Assembly: GCF_963676685.1 (NCBI RefSeq)
Contig: NC_092355.1
Span: 72,693,176-72,757,175, forward strand
Direction of reading: 5' to 3'
DNA: 64,000 nt
From: Mytilus edulis
Lineage: Eukaryota > Mollusca > Bivalvia > Mytilida > Mytilidae
The notes beneath the pieces are model-generated. The model was not told the origin of the DNA and ran no database searches. It was given only the letters and a program-made list of their open reading frames with translations. The position numbers and the translations under genes were made by a program. Shown here in pieces: positions 1 through 10,679 of the stretch (its first letter is position 1; each line of letters begins with the position of its first letter).

Positions 1-1122
1 TTCTCTGCTTTCAAGTCTTTCTGTTTGAACCCGTCGAACTGGAACTTATCAATTATTGGCAATATTAATTATTTGGAAAACAAAAGGTCCTGGAATGGAG
101 TATTTTTTAATCAACAGCATTGTCCTATATAAGTTATAAGTAAAGTTGCATTCTTTGCCTCGCTGTTTTACGTTATGCTCACTAACAAATTGAAAACTGT
201 ACCTATACGCCTTATTTTTAGTCCAGATTTTTAGTATTCGTATTGTTATCTTAGAAAGTCTAACTGATTAAAATACTACAATAGGTAACAATTTGACAAT
301 TTAGTAGTGTCAACCCTGTGGTTATGACCCGTGTATATAGCATATTAATCCTGAATACAACGTTTGGTGGTGCGCCTGTCAGATGCGGAACGTACAGATA
401 AGGTAATAGGTAACAGGTGAATATACTAATGGTATCGGTAGCGGACTCGACCCGGAACTTCTTCATTATTGGCAATATTAATTACGTGGAAAACAAAAGG
501 GCCTGGAGTGGTGTAATTTCTAATCTACACCTTTGTACTATATTAGTTATATATAAAGTTGAATTCTGTGATTCGTCGTTTTTACGTGATGACGGCTGAC
601 AAATTAGACCTCGTAATTTTAGTATTATAGATACTTGAAATGTCTGAAAACTGGTTTCATTTAACTTGAGGTATATTGTCTCAGCTTCCCTCACTTTTAT
701 TTTAACAGGGCCGTAACTTCATTGAGGAAAATGCCTCATTTAGGAAATTTCAAAACTAATAAAACGCTTTTCTCCATATCAAATTGAGTTTACAGCGAGT
801 GTCTTGCAAGAAGCAAGTTCTGTTTTCCCTCAGACGTAGCCCTGGTTTTTCCGGATCAATGTTTCTTATTCATTTGACTTTTGTTCATCGAATGCTCTTC
901 TGTATGCTGTTAGTGTTGCATTCCGTTTGTAATCTAGTAATTTTGTTATGAACTTGATAATGAGTTTACAAAAAACAGCAGTCACAGAATATGTGAATTA
1001 CATTTTTGCTTTATCATGCACATTGGTCTTTTGATGTTGTCCCTAGAAATTGAAGTCTTACTCTGAATTTATACATTTTGCTTTGAGACCAAAATATTGT
1101 CAACAAATTATTAAAACATAAC
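1..1122. other. Non-coding stretch, no gene seen
   Basis: AT-rich sequence with only short unrelated open frames. A roughly 120-base segment recurs in diverged form near 40-230 and 450-640: both contain an 'attattggcaatattaatta' type string, then 'ggaaaacaaaagg' and 'cctggart'. This points to an old local duplication. No coding signal is seen. Confidence 0.5.
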
Positions 1123-1302
1123 TTGCATTTGCAGATTATAAAAGGGCATTCGGAACACCCAGAAAGCATGATTTTGCATCATTTACTCTATAGCTTATTG
1201 GGACTTCAGTGGCTCCAAAACCCTTCAAAAAAGAATTTGCCTCGCTCCGCTCGACGAATTATGTTTTTAAATACTTTTAAAAAGAAGCTAGGTACAACCA
1301 AA

Positions 1303-1460
1303 CTTTGGGGTTCGTGTTGTTTATTCTTTAGTTTTCTATGTTGTGTCATGTGTACTACTGTTTTTCTGTTTGTCTTTTTCATTTTTAGCCATGGCGTTGT
1401 CAGTTTGTTTTAGATTTATGAGTTTGACTGTCCCTTTGGTATCTTTCGTCCCTCTTTTAA
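1303..1460 (+). repeat. Naiad family-A 3' tail, truncated copy
   Basis: A 157-bp segment nearly identical to the 3' end of the Naiad element at 6968-9807 (it matches 9655-9810). It starts in 'ggggttcgtgttg' and ends in 'cgtccctctttta'. It is a strongly 5'-truncated retroelement insertion with no coding capacity. The short open frames across it are by-products of the repeat. Confidence 0.85.
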
Positions 1461-1549
1461 TTCTCTGTATGTATGCAATACATGTATATGCAGCTAGGAA
1501 TATAAAATATTCATTTCTGCAGAGGATGATTTTCAATTCTAGTTAAATG

Positions 1550-2096
1550 GTACATAATGACTTGCATTTTAATATATTATTTATTATAAACAAATCATTT
1601 AAAATTTTATGTCTTCGAGTATCAAAAAAATAGTTGTGAAAATGAATAATCAGTCCCTTGTTTTAATAAAAATGATAAATCTTGCTTCAATAGTGCAGAA
1701 AATGAATAAGCTGTCCTCTTAGTTAATGAAAATAAATAACCTATCAAAAACAAATTCTCCTGACCCCCCCCCAAAAAAAAAAATAAAAATCAAATGGTCG
1801 TCCCCTTATGTATTTGAAAAAAAAACTTTTAAGTTTACTATGCTCTTTAATTCGTAATTTCTTTTAACTTTTTTTTGTTTGTATTCAAGCATCATTATGA
1901 GTCTTTTGTTGCAGAAACACGAACAGCTATGGTGAGTTTATCTATAAATTATAATATGTTTGTATTCTCTTTTAATACAGACGGTTGATTGTCATCTCTG
2001 TTAAACTTCATATGGCAAAAAGTATTTAAATTTGTTATTCAATTTATTAACGTTTGTTTTGTGGTTATAAATAAAAGGTACCAACAAAGTGTTCTG
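1550..2096. other. Non-coding stretch, no gene seen
   Basis: AT-rich with homopolymer runs (a C7/A9 tract near 1765-1785). I see nothing that supports a gene or a recognised repeat. Confidence 0.4.
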
Positions 2097-2890
2097 CTAA
2101 GAAGCAATTAAGTATTTGCTAATTTCGAAACGCAGCATCACAAAATTTAAACAGAAACCACAATCGACAAAAATATTAATGCATAATAAATGTAACAAAT
2201 ATTTCATTTTTTTTTCTTCAGTAAGGTTATGAATTATTGAAATTAAAGTAAGAAAACGACAAAATATACGTATAGGCACTATATTTCAGACTTAATACAA
2301 GTGGAGGTAACTCTATGACAACACAGCGGAGCACTATACGAGACAATTGGAAGTAAAGAGACGTACCAGATGTCACATGGATGTTAATGCCAATGAATAA
2401 TTTAACATTAATACAACTGACCTATAGGTTTTGTTTGAATCGCTTTATTTCAAATATTTACATTTAAATCTTTTTAACATTCATATTTAAATAATAAGGG
2501 TTTACCAAAAAATAAAGCATAAAAACCTAGTTTTGTACAATCAGAACAGTCATTGAGACGATGAAAGTAGAATGACTATGAGTTCATAAAAGCTAATTTA
2601 GTTGCTGCAAAAACAATACACAAGTCTTTCCTTCAAATAAACCCTTAAGCAACTGTGATTTATAAGTAACAGGTCTTTAAACTATTGACAAGCATTTAAG
2701 ACACTTAATTTGATTGTTTCAAAAGCTAAATATACAGTAAATTTTATTACGAGGTCTGGTTGATCATTATGCAGCTTGAACAATAGATACAAATAAGACA
2801 TTTGAATAACTTCATTAAATGACGATTAATAATACATTCTAACTTATCTATACTACAAAGTGCTGAATACAGCCATTGTTCATCAAATAG
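2097..2890. repeat. Diverged duplicate of 15.04-15.84 kb
   Basis: Shares ordered blocks with 15040-15840, the DNA just downstream of the IAP RING exon. Common strings include 'agggtttaccaaaaaa', 'gtagaatgactatgagtt', 'cagaacagycattg' and 'acaacacarygga gcactat'. This is an old segmental or retro-copy of IAP 3' flanking DNA, or a shared repeat. No RING-coding counterpart is visible next to this copy. Confidence 0.55.
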
Positions 2891-2899
2891 ATTTCATTT

Positions 2900-4248
2900 T
2901 TTTTTCAGAATATTTCACCTAAGTAATCGAAATTTAATCGAACAATAATCGATTATTGCATCCTGATTTTGGCTATAATCGATTAAATTATGATAACATG
3001 TCCCAAGTCAGGAGCATCCGGCCTTTGTTTGTCTTGAATGTTTACTTTTATTATAAAAAAGAAGATGTGGTATGATTGCCAATGAGACAACTATCCTCAA
3101 AAGACCAAAATGACCAAAATTACTTTTATTAGTTCATTTGTTTGTTAAGTATGACAAAGAGGCTGATCAAAGTCTTATTTTAACCTCTAGTAAATTTTTC
3201 AGAGCTGAGTGTTGTGTTTTGTCAAAGAGAATCCCTATGTTTTCAGTCTATGAGAAAACAGAAAATGTATCATGTGTATAGTCATATAATAATTTTTATT
3301 ATTTGTTTGCAGTATTTAAAAGATACTAATATTGATGTTTGCAATAATATCTTGCGTCAATAGAAAAAAAAATGTAACCTCCCATTTCATTAGCCGAAAT
3401 ATGTACTGGTAAAGTACTTTTATTCATGAATATCCATTTTTGTTGTTTGAGCAAAAGTTACATGTGCGTGGGTTTTGAAATTCGTAGACGTTTGTGAAAG
3501 AAAAAATCTTTGTCATTTGTAACGACAATTTTTGAAAATGATAGTTTGTTGTTTAAATATGATCCATGGGATATTGCAAAATAAGAGGTTTATTTTTTAT
3601 TACTCGTTCGTCTTTCATTACTAAGAATATTCATCAAATTCTTTGATCAAATAATTGCATTTGGTATTAGCGTTTCCGTTTATTATTAGATATTGTTTCA
3701 ATTGAATAAAATTGTACCACACATGTTATCAGATATTATTGTCATCAGATATGATGAAACTTATTAACCTGAGATTGAAAAATCAACAGATTAACGACCA
3801 TTAAAGGTAGAAATTTGATCACGTACAAAAATGGTTATACTAAACAGAAAAGCTACAATTTTACATTAAATTTTACAGTTAGTTGTCATGTAATATATAA
3901 AGCAAGTAAATTGTACTGTGGTATGAAAATTTCGGGGAAATTGAATGAACACTGCATCGCACATATATCATTACCGGCAGTCTGATTTTCATCGGTCTAA
4001 ACTAATGTTAAAGACTAAGGAGGTCAAATCTTGACGAAAGTTGTATATATAGTTCATTAGCTTGAGTATAAGATGTATCTCAGATGAGTACGTGTTTGTT
4101 AATATTCAATATATCTTCGAAATGAAGGACAATGTTTGTAAAGCTAGTGTGTATTTGCGCATGACGAAATTATAAGCAACAGGGGGATAGACGATAATAT
4201 AATAATATATCGGATATCAATTATAGAACATATTAATGTATTGATAAT
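2900..4248. other. Non-coding stretch with small repeat fragments
   Basis: A short stretch near 2996-3042 matches a piece of the Naiad family-B 3' region ('tcccaagtcaggagc'). At 3058-3120 is a fragment of an interspersed repeat with the motif 'gatgtggtatgattgccaat'. The rest shows nothing recognisable. Confidence 0.5.
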
Positions 4249-4440
4249 ATTGAGAATGGAAATGGGGAATGTGCCAAAGAGACAACAACCCGACCATAGA
4301 AAAAATCAACAACAGCAGAAGGTCACCAATAGGTCTTCAATGTAGCGAGAAATTCCCGCACCCGGAGGCGTCCTTCAACTGGCCCCTAAACAAATATATA
4401 CTAGTTCAGTGATAATGAACGCCATACTAATTTATGTTAA
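4249..4440 (-). repeat. Naiad family-B 3' tail fragment
   Basis: On the plus strand it begins 'attgagaatggaaatgggg' and continues through 'caacaacccgaccatag' and 'cccgcacccggaggcgtcc' to 'actagttcagtgataatg'. It matches the last ~190 bp of the family-B element at 53962-57730, so it is a severely 5'-truncated copy on the minus strand. Confidence 0.85.
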
Positions 4441-4807
4441 CAAGATGCATATACACGTTTAGAGTACTAAATTATAATCCTGGTACCTTTGATAACTACA
4501 TTCAACTTTTAATGGTATTCTTGCAGTAATAGCACCATTGTTTTCCATATAGGTCTGTGTTACTCTTAAAAAAAAAAATCAAAAAAATCGCCGAATTTAT
4601 CTTTGTTTCAAATTAGGATTTACTTAGCACAAGTAAAGGTTTATCCTGTTCAGTACTATATACAAATTTGCAAACATCATTCCATTGCAAATAAGTTAAT
4701 ATTCATTGCTGGGAGTCACCAATGATTTTTTCCAGGTATAATTAAAGGCAATATTAATAAACCACAATTTGAAATTGATAAATCTATTGAGAAACAAGAA
4801 ATCCGGT

Positions 4808-5260
4808 TTACAAACTGATACTGAGGAAAACACATGATAAATAAGATGAGAACAACGACACAACAGAAACACTAAAATGCAAAATACACAGAAACGAACT
4901 AAAAGATAACAATAGCCATTTTCCTGACTTGGTACAGGACATTTTAAGAACAAAATGGTGGGTTGAACCTGGAATTGTAGTTAGCCGAACCTCCCGCGTT
5001 AAAGGCAATGTGAAAGTTTACTCTAAAATCACAACATAATATGACAGAACTACAATACAATTAAATGGAAGAACATAAAAGACAGAGAAACACACAAATA
5101 AACAATACTTTAGAACATTACGACAAGCCAAGAGTTACAAGACATTTCATTTAATACGCCAGGCGCGTGTTTCGTCAACATAAGATTCCAGATTCCAAAA
5201 TGTGGTGCCAAATACGGCTTAGGCTATCTGCCTGTGATACAAATAAAACCTGTTAACACC
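4808..5260. repeat. Interspersed repeat (family C)
   Basis: Shares blocks with 14620-14930, 17835-18070 and 51360-52040: 'gaacaacgacacaacag', 'ctgacttggtacaggaca', 'aaaatggtgggttgaacctgg' and 'aatacgccaggcgcgtgtttcgt'. The family is unnamed here. It may be the 3' part of another retroelement, but no coding region is attached. Confidence 0.65.
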
Positions 5261-6665
5261 GAAGTGGTGATCAGCTACAGAATAAAAACAAATACGTAAA
5301 GCAACCTAAACTAGCACATAAAAACAGCACAGCCGATCATCTTGTTGTTTGTCAGCCATCGTCACAGGTGAATATCTAAAAATTTCCAAAAAATAGGATA
5401 GAAATCAAGATAAATTTTAAATACTGATATTACATGTATTTGATAACAATGCAAATTACAATACTTAATAACACCTTTTAGCGGATAACAGCTCAGATAA
5501 GTCGAACATTAGTAAATTATCTTTGTAATGGTATATTTATACATATAAGTGATCATGCATGAAATTCAAGACGTGAATTAATGGCATATATGTTTTAAAG
5601 TCACACTACTATGCACCTAATTTACCATATCCGTTATTTTTTTTATAAGAGTTAAATAATAATAAACATGCAAAATAATTAGTCAAAACGAATTATTGTA
5701 AATGTATACATTAAGTGATCTTAAGGAAGGAGGTTTTCTGCTACGAAGTAAAATGATGGTGACACTAATCAGTCTTTGAAATCATTTGTTTATCTAGCAT
5801 AGTTAGTACTAATAAAATTCACACTGATACATAAAAGGAGTTGATGATTTCTTATTCGACTCAAATATCTAATAAAACTAAAGTAATATGAATGAAATGA
5901 TATGAAATAACATTTATAATCTTCTTTTTTAAATTTTTGGTTTGTACGAAAAACAGGTCATTGATATACTGAAATACTGAACTCAGAGGAAATTCAAATC
6001 AATAGTCCCTAATCACATGGTAAAATCAAAGGATAAAACACATAAAAAACGAATGGACAACAACTGTCATATTTACATCATTTGTAATAATTACACATCT
6101 GTTGTGATAATAGACTATCCCTTTATAAGAAGTCCATTGGTGTCTATTCTTGTTGTCCTTTAATAAACGCATAAATATTTTTTTTTTATATATCCATACT
6201 TAATTGTTTGTATTTGTTCTACCACTATACTAGTTAAAGGGTAGGATACAGAACACTGACATGGTAAGCTGCCTTTTCCTAAGATAATGGTTAGGTTTTT
6301 CTTGGAATCTTATCCAATATTGTAAAGTGTACAATGCAAGATGTTTAAAGTCATGAGTTTAATTTTTGACTTCATTCTTTCAAAATCATTTGATAAGTGT
6401 GACAATTATAATTACAAATAACGTTGTAATTTGTTTTGTTAAACAAAACAAAAGGTTCAGTCTTCTTCTATTTAATTATAGAATTATTATTTACATTATC
6501 ATGTGTATTGTATTAACTGAACATAAGGCTCATTATTCCTCCACTTTGAGATATTGATAGTAATACCAAGTATACTTTAAATCTTTATATTGGTGGATCT
6601 TTATTCGCCAGTCGTTATATACTTCTGAAACATTCAGGTAAATAAGACTGCTAAGCAATCTAGAA
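5261..6665. other. Upstream flank of the membrane-protein gene, no gene seen
   Basis: AT-rich DNA with a fragment of repeat family C near 5930-6075 ('gaaatactgaactcagagga'). No coding signal. The promoter of the gene starting at 6666 should lie here, but I see no clear TATA box or other element that I would assign. Confidence 0.4.
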
Positions 6666-9506
6666 ATGATTGACTTTTATTTAGACATTGGGTGTTCCTT
6701 TTTATTAACCGTCTTTGAAAATGTGTCATGTTGTGGGAATGATAAAGTTTCAAATAGTCAGATCCCAAAGGATACAAAAAGAAAAAGACGAGTTTTATTG
6801 ATTCGTATAACATTTGGATTAATATTTAATATTGCTGCTTTTATAACAGTATGTGTAGTGAACGACGAAATATTCATAGAAGGGAAGACTGCTCTGGGAT
6901 TGTTTATTACTATTGTGGTGTTTACTATGATAACATATATTGTTATAACAGTATCAGTTTGGATTGCTCATGTTGATCGCGATGATTCGTTGTTAGACCA
7001 CATGATATTTTACACTAACGACATTCTATACCAGCATTTCAATCAGCCCGATCATTCCATCGTTTCTATGACAGTTCGCATTATCGAAAAGATATACCAT
7101 AGCTCTAACAATCCTATTCTTTCAACGACTCTCCGTAGACAAAAAGAAGACTACTGGATTAGACAATTGGGAACTGCAACACCGTATGGCTGCAATGACA
7201 AAATTGATGGTATAGGTATTCTATCTAGTCCTTCGTGTAACTCGGTGAATGTGATGAATATTTTCAACTCGACTCCTCGACGTAGACGCAGTCATGGTCA
7301 TCGTCATTATACATCACCCTCTCTGCATGATGTCTCTATTAATGGCTTGCTGCCATTCATACAAAAACCGTTAGGTATTCATCACATTCGCACGAAACTT
7401 TATTCATTACCCCTTTCAAAACTTCATTCTCTGTTCAATTTATGTTTGGAATCCACTGTTACAAACCCTCATTCAAACCAATACAAACTTCAAGCTATAA
7501 TTTCGGATATTGCAAGTCACAGACTTTTCAAGCCAGTTCGCATTGGAAAAAATGAAAAAGAGAAAAGATATTTTCTAAATCTTTCCTTTGCCAACAAAGG
7601 TCTCGATGGCGTCAACCTTGGCAATATCCTTCATCATAAATTAGTTCAATCGAAAATACCTCCTTATTTTAAAGACCAGTCTGTACCAATAATTTCTTAT
7701 ACCTATACCAAACCTATTGCAACTAAAATTTTCAATTACAAACGCGTTTTGCAGGATCTCGATATTGACGACTTCAAGTCTAAACCTCCTGATTGCACTT
7801 GTGCTAGTTCCCAATTCACATATAATCCCGCTGGCCACGTTATTACCGGTGACCTTAACATTGTTAATAACACTTCTCTACGAAACGTGTTATCGAAAGG
7901 TCCGAAATATCGTGAGCCTAAATCCATCAATTGGAAATACAACTTTAAAATTTTGATGGATTCAGTCGAGGATTATGCCAGGCAATGGGCTAAGCGCGAG
8001 AAGGAAGACGTAGACACTCTATCCGAATGGATAAAGGCAGTGAGGTCCTTAATACAAATCAGAATTAAGAAACTGAATGGGTCCATCAATGCCCATGCTA
8101 CGTCAATTTTTAAAGACCCAAATGTTGCTAAACACCTATCCGACCTCCATGATAAATATGTTGTTGTCCCCGCAGACAAAGCCCCAAATAACATCGTTTT
8201 TGTCTGTAAAAGTCATTACATTAATTGCTTGATAAACGAATTAGGTATAGACAATTCACTTGGAAACTCAACATATACCCTCACGACACTTACCAAAGAG
8301 GAAATCCTGGATAATCATAGGTCTGTTCTTTGTTCCTTTGGTATTTCAACCAAAGATGAAGAACTGGATCTTCCATCACTGTATTGGATACCTAAACTAC
8401 ATAAGTGTCCTTACAAACAGCGGTATATTGCTGGGTCTTCCAAGTGCTCCACAAAACCTCTTTCTAAATTATTAACATCCATTTTATCAGCAATCAAAGA
8501 CGGGCTTCAAAGTTATTGTGAAACTGCCTATTCTAGAGGTGGCGTGAATCAGATGTGGATACTTAAAAATTCCAAAGATCTTTTAGAGTACATACAATCT
8601 AACTCTCTTTCATCTTGTAACAGTATTAAAACATTTGACTTCTCTACTCTTTACACAAGTATTCCACATTCCAAACTTAAAGACAAATTAAAAGAGTTGG
8701 TATTACTTTGCTTCATAAAAAAGAATGGCCAACGTAGATACAAGTATCTTGTCTTAGGGAGGGATAAATCCTACTTTGTAAAGAATCACTCTGATTCAAA
8801 CAAAAAATTCTCTGAAACCGATATTATCAAGATGCTTGATTTCTTGATTGACAACATATTTGTTACGTTCGGAGGACGTGTTTTTCAACAGACTGTCGGC
8901 ATACCTATGGGAACAAACTGTGCCCCTCTACTTGCTGACTTGTTTCTTTATTATTATGAGGCTGACTTCATGCAGGAACTTCTTAGGAAGAAAGATAAGA
9001 AGTTAGCAATATCCTTTAACTCTACTTTCCGCTATATAGATGACGTTCTTTCACTAAACAATTCAAAATTTGGTGACTATGTGGAACGCATCTATCCCAT
9101 CGAATTGGAGATAAAGGATACTACAGATACAGTTAAGTCAGCTTCATATCTTGACTTACATCTAGAAATTGACAATGAGGGTCGGTTGAAGACAAAACTT
9201 TACGACAAAAGAGATGATTTCAGCTTTCCAATTGTGAACTTTCCATTTCTAAGTAGCAACATTCCAGCAGCACCTGCATACGGGGTATATATCTCTCAAT
9301 TGATACGATATTCCCGTGCTTGCATTTCCTATCATGATTTTCTTGATAGAGGGTTACTGCTCACAAGGAAGCTATTAAATCAAGAGTTCCAAATGGTGAA
9401 GTTGAAATCATCCCTTCGTAAATTTTACGGACGCCATCACGAGTTGGTTGACCGTTATGGAATAACCATTTCACAAATGATATCGGATATGTTCCTCACG
9501 TCGTAA
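6666..9506 (+). CDS. Membrane-protein N-terminus fused in frame to a Naiad RT
   Basis: A single 946-codon frame without stops. Residues 1 to about 101 match the start of the intact 232-residue membrane protein at 49192 (a short Cys-containing lead, then two hydrophobic segments at about 42-66 and 76-100). From about residue 102 the sequence is a Penelope-like element of the Naiad type. The C-terminal end of a GIY-YIG domain remains (HF at 124, YWI at 163), with a CxC motif at 377-379 (CTC), PADK near 504, RT motif PKLHK at 576, FDFSTLYT at 657, GIPMGTNC at 745 and the catalytic YIDD at 790-793. The first half of the GIY-YIG domain is missing, as expected for a 5'-truncated insertion. The start used is the host ATG. 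The RT motifs are intact, so insertion is probably recent. Whether the chimera is expressed is unknown. Confidence 0.8.
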   Translation: MIDFYLDIGCSFLLTVFENVSCCGNDKVSNSQIPKDTKRKRRVLLIRITFGLIFNIAAFITVCVVNDEIFIEGKTALGLFITIVVFTMITYIVITVSVWIAHVDRDDSLLDHMIFYTNDILYQHFNQPDHSIVSMTVRIIEKIYHSSNNPILSTTLRRQKEDYWIRQLGTATPYGCNDKIDGIGILSSPSCNSVNVMNIFNSTPRRRRSHGHRHYTSPSLHDVSINGLLPFIQKPLGIHHIRTKLYSLPLSKLHSLFNLCLESTVTNPHSNQYKLQAIISDIASHRLFKPVRIGKNEKEKRYFLNLSFANKGLDGVNLGNILHHKLVQSKIPPYFKDQSVPIISYTYTKPIATKIFNYKRVLQDLDIDDFKSKPPDCTCASSQFTYNPAGHVITGDLNIVNNTSLRNVLSKGPKYREPKSINWKYNFKILMDSVEDYARQWAKREKEDVDTLSEWIKAVRSLIQIRIKKLNGSINAHATSIFKDPNVAKHLSDLHDKYVVVPADKAPNNIVFVCKSHYINCLINELGIDNSLGNSTYTLTTLTKEEILDNHRSVLCSFGISTKDEELDLPSLYWIPKLHKCPYKQRYIAGSSKCSTKPLSKLLTSILSAIKDGLQSYCETAYSRGGVNQMWILKNSKDLLEYIQSNSLSSCNSIKTFDFSTLYTSIPHSKLKDKLKELVLLCFIKKNGQRRYKYLVLGRDKSYFVKNHSDSNKKFSETDIIKMLDFLIDNIFVTFGGRVFQQTVGIPMGTNCAPLLADLFLYYYEADFMQELLRKKDKKLAISFNSTFRYIDDVLSLNNSKFGDYVERIYPIELEIKDTTDTVKSASYLDLHLEIDNEGRLKTKLYDKRDDFSFPIVNFPFLSSNIPAAPAYGVYISQLIRYSRACISYHDFLDRGLLLTRKLLNQEFQMVKLKSSLRKFYGRHHELVDRYGITISQMISDMFLTS

Positions 9507-9807
9507 CTACAATCCCCTTCCCTTTCATGAATTTGACCTACCGAATTAAGACTATTTACCGGATTTGTAATCACATAAGCAACACGACGGGTGCCGCATG
9601 TGGAGCAGGATCTGCTTACCCTTCCGGAGCACCTGAGATCACCCCTAGTTTTTGGTGGGGTTCGTGTTGTTTATTCTTTAGTTTTCTATGTTGTGTCATG
9701 TGTACTATTGTTTTTCTGTTTGTCTTTTTCATTTTTAGCCATGGCGTTGTCAGTTTGTTTTAGATTTATGAGTTTGACTGTCCCTTTGGTATCTTTCGTC
9801 CCTCTTT
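6968..9807 (+). mobile_element. Naiad-type Penelope-like retroelement, family A, 5'-truncated
   Basis: About 2.84 kb between the two halves of the membrane-protein gene. It holds the truncated GIY-YIG and RT coding region (to 9506) followed by a ~300-bp 3' tail (9507-9807). The tail recurs at least eight times in the window. The permuted order (endonuclease before RT, joined by a CxC motif) identifies the Naiad clade rather than canonical Penelope elements. No target-site duplication could be defined because the left boundary falls in host coding sequence. No in-frame TGA and no SECIS-like hairpin was found in this family. Confidence 0.8.
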
Positions 9808-10534
9808 TACAGACTTTATGAAATAGAATTTGATATCTTAGTGTTTATCTACAGTCTTTATTTATCATACTGGCAGATAACAGAGTTTACAACCGCTACA
9901 ACTGTACTTGGCTGCGTAGATATACTTGTTAATATAATTATACTGGGAAGGAATGTGTATGACTCTAAAGAAAAAACTAATGCCCTCTTGTATATCTGTT
10001 TTGGTATCTTTCTTGCACCTTTAGTACCATTTGGTTTTCTTATTATTATGCTTCAAAGGGAGGCTGCCCGTTTGCGAGTTTCAGATGATCAGAATTCATG
10101 TACTCAAACGGACAAAGAAGTGGTGTAGCTAGTCACAATTCACAATGGCAGGGAAGGTAACCGAACGATAATGAAACAATAACCTATATATTTCAATACA
10201 ATAGAAACCTGCAAATAGATAATCAGTTTATAAGGACTACTTTGAAGCAGAAAATGTTTATTGATGTAATCATGTTATGTATAGTCATTTAACATATTTT
10301 TCATGAAATGAATCCGATTGCGACATTTTGTAGGTATTCATGGTATTATGATATAAATTCTTATATTTTGGTGTTATTCTATAATTAAGTTTAATAAAAC
10401 TCGTTCAACCGCGGACATCACAAACAAAATATAAAGTCATGATTTTTGGTTGTATTTGCTGAAATATCAAATGTAATCAAGCTCAAAGTACACTTAACAA
10501 AATAGTAAAGGTAAGTGACAATAATAATCAAAAT

Positions 10535-10675
10535 CAAGGAGTAAACAAAGACGCATGAAACCGAAAAAACATTTACATCAACAGTAAGATACAAATAATA
10601 GATACGGAACAACACGAACTCCACTTAAAACCGGGAGTGAAGTGCGGTGCTCCGGAAGGGTAAGCATTTCCTGCA
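10535..10675 (-). repeat. Diverged Naiad family-A tail
   Basis: The plus strand reads 'acaacacgaactcca...' and 'gtgctccggaagggtaagca', the reverse complement of the family-A 3' tail with many substitutions. Confidence 0.55.
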
Positions 10676-10679
10676 CTGT

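Larger units (their letters stand above)
6666..10128 (+). pseudogene. Four- or five-pass membrane protein gene split by a retroelement
   Basis: The host gene is in two pieces. 6666 to about 6967 encodes the first two membrane segments. About 9808-10128 encodes the rest, resuming at a YRLYEIEFD-like segment and ending in a polar tail with stop at 10126-10128. Both align with the paralogue at 49192-49890 (residues 1 to about 108, and about 127 to 225). Roughly 20 codons present in the paralogue between the two parts are absent here, suggesting a small target deletion at insertion. No stop or frameshift lies in either half, so disruption looks recent. The protein family is not recognised and no function is assigned. 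Confidence 0.75.

Noticed and set aside
9591..9821. Similar 60-130-codon frames at 1123, 9527, 9591, 53855, 58931 and 58989 ending in a shared hydrophobic stretch
   Set aside because: They are translations of the family-A 3' tail in two phases. The repeat is non-coding and the frames begin in unrelated flanking DNA.
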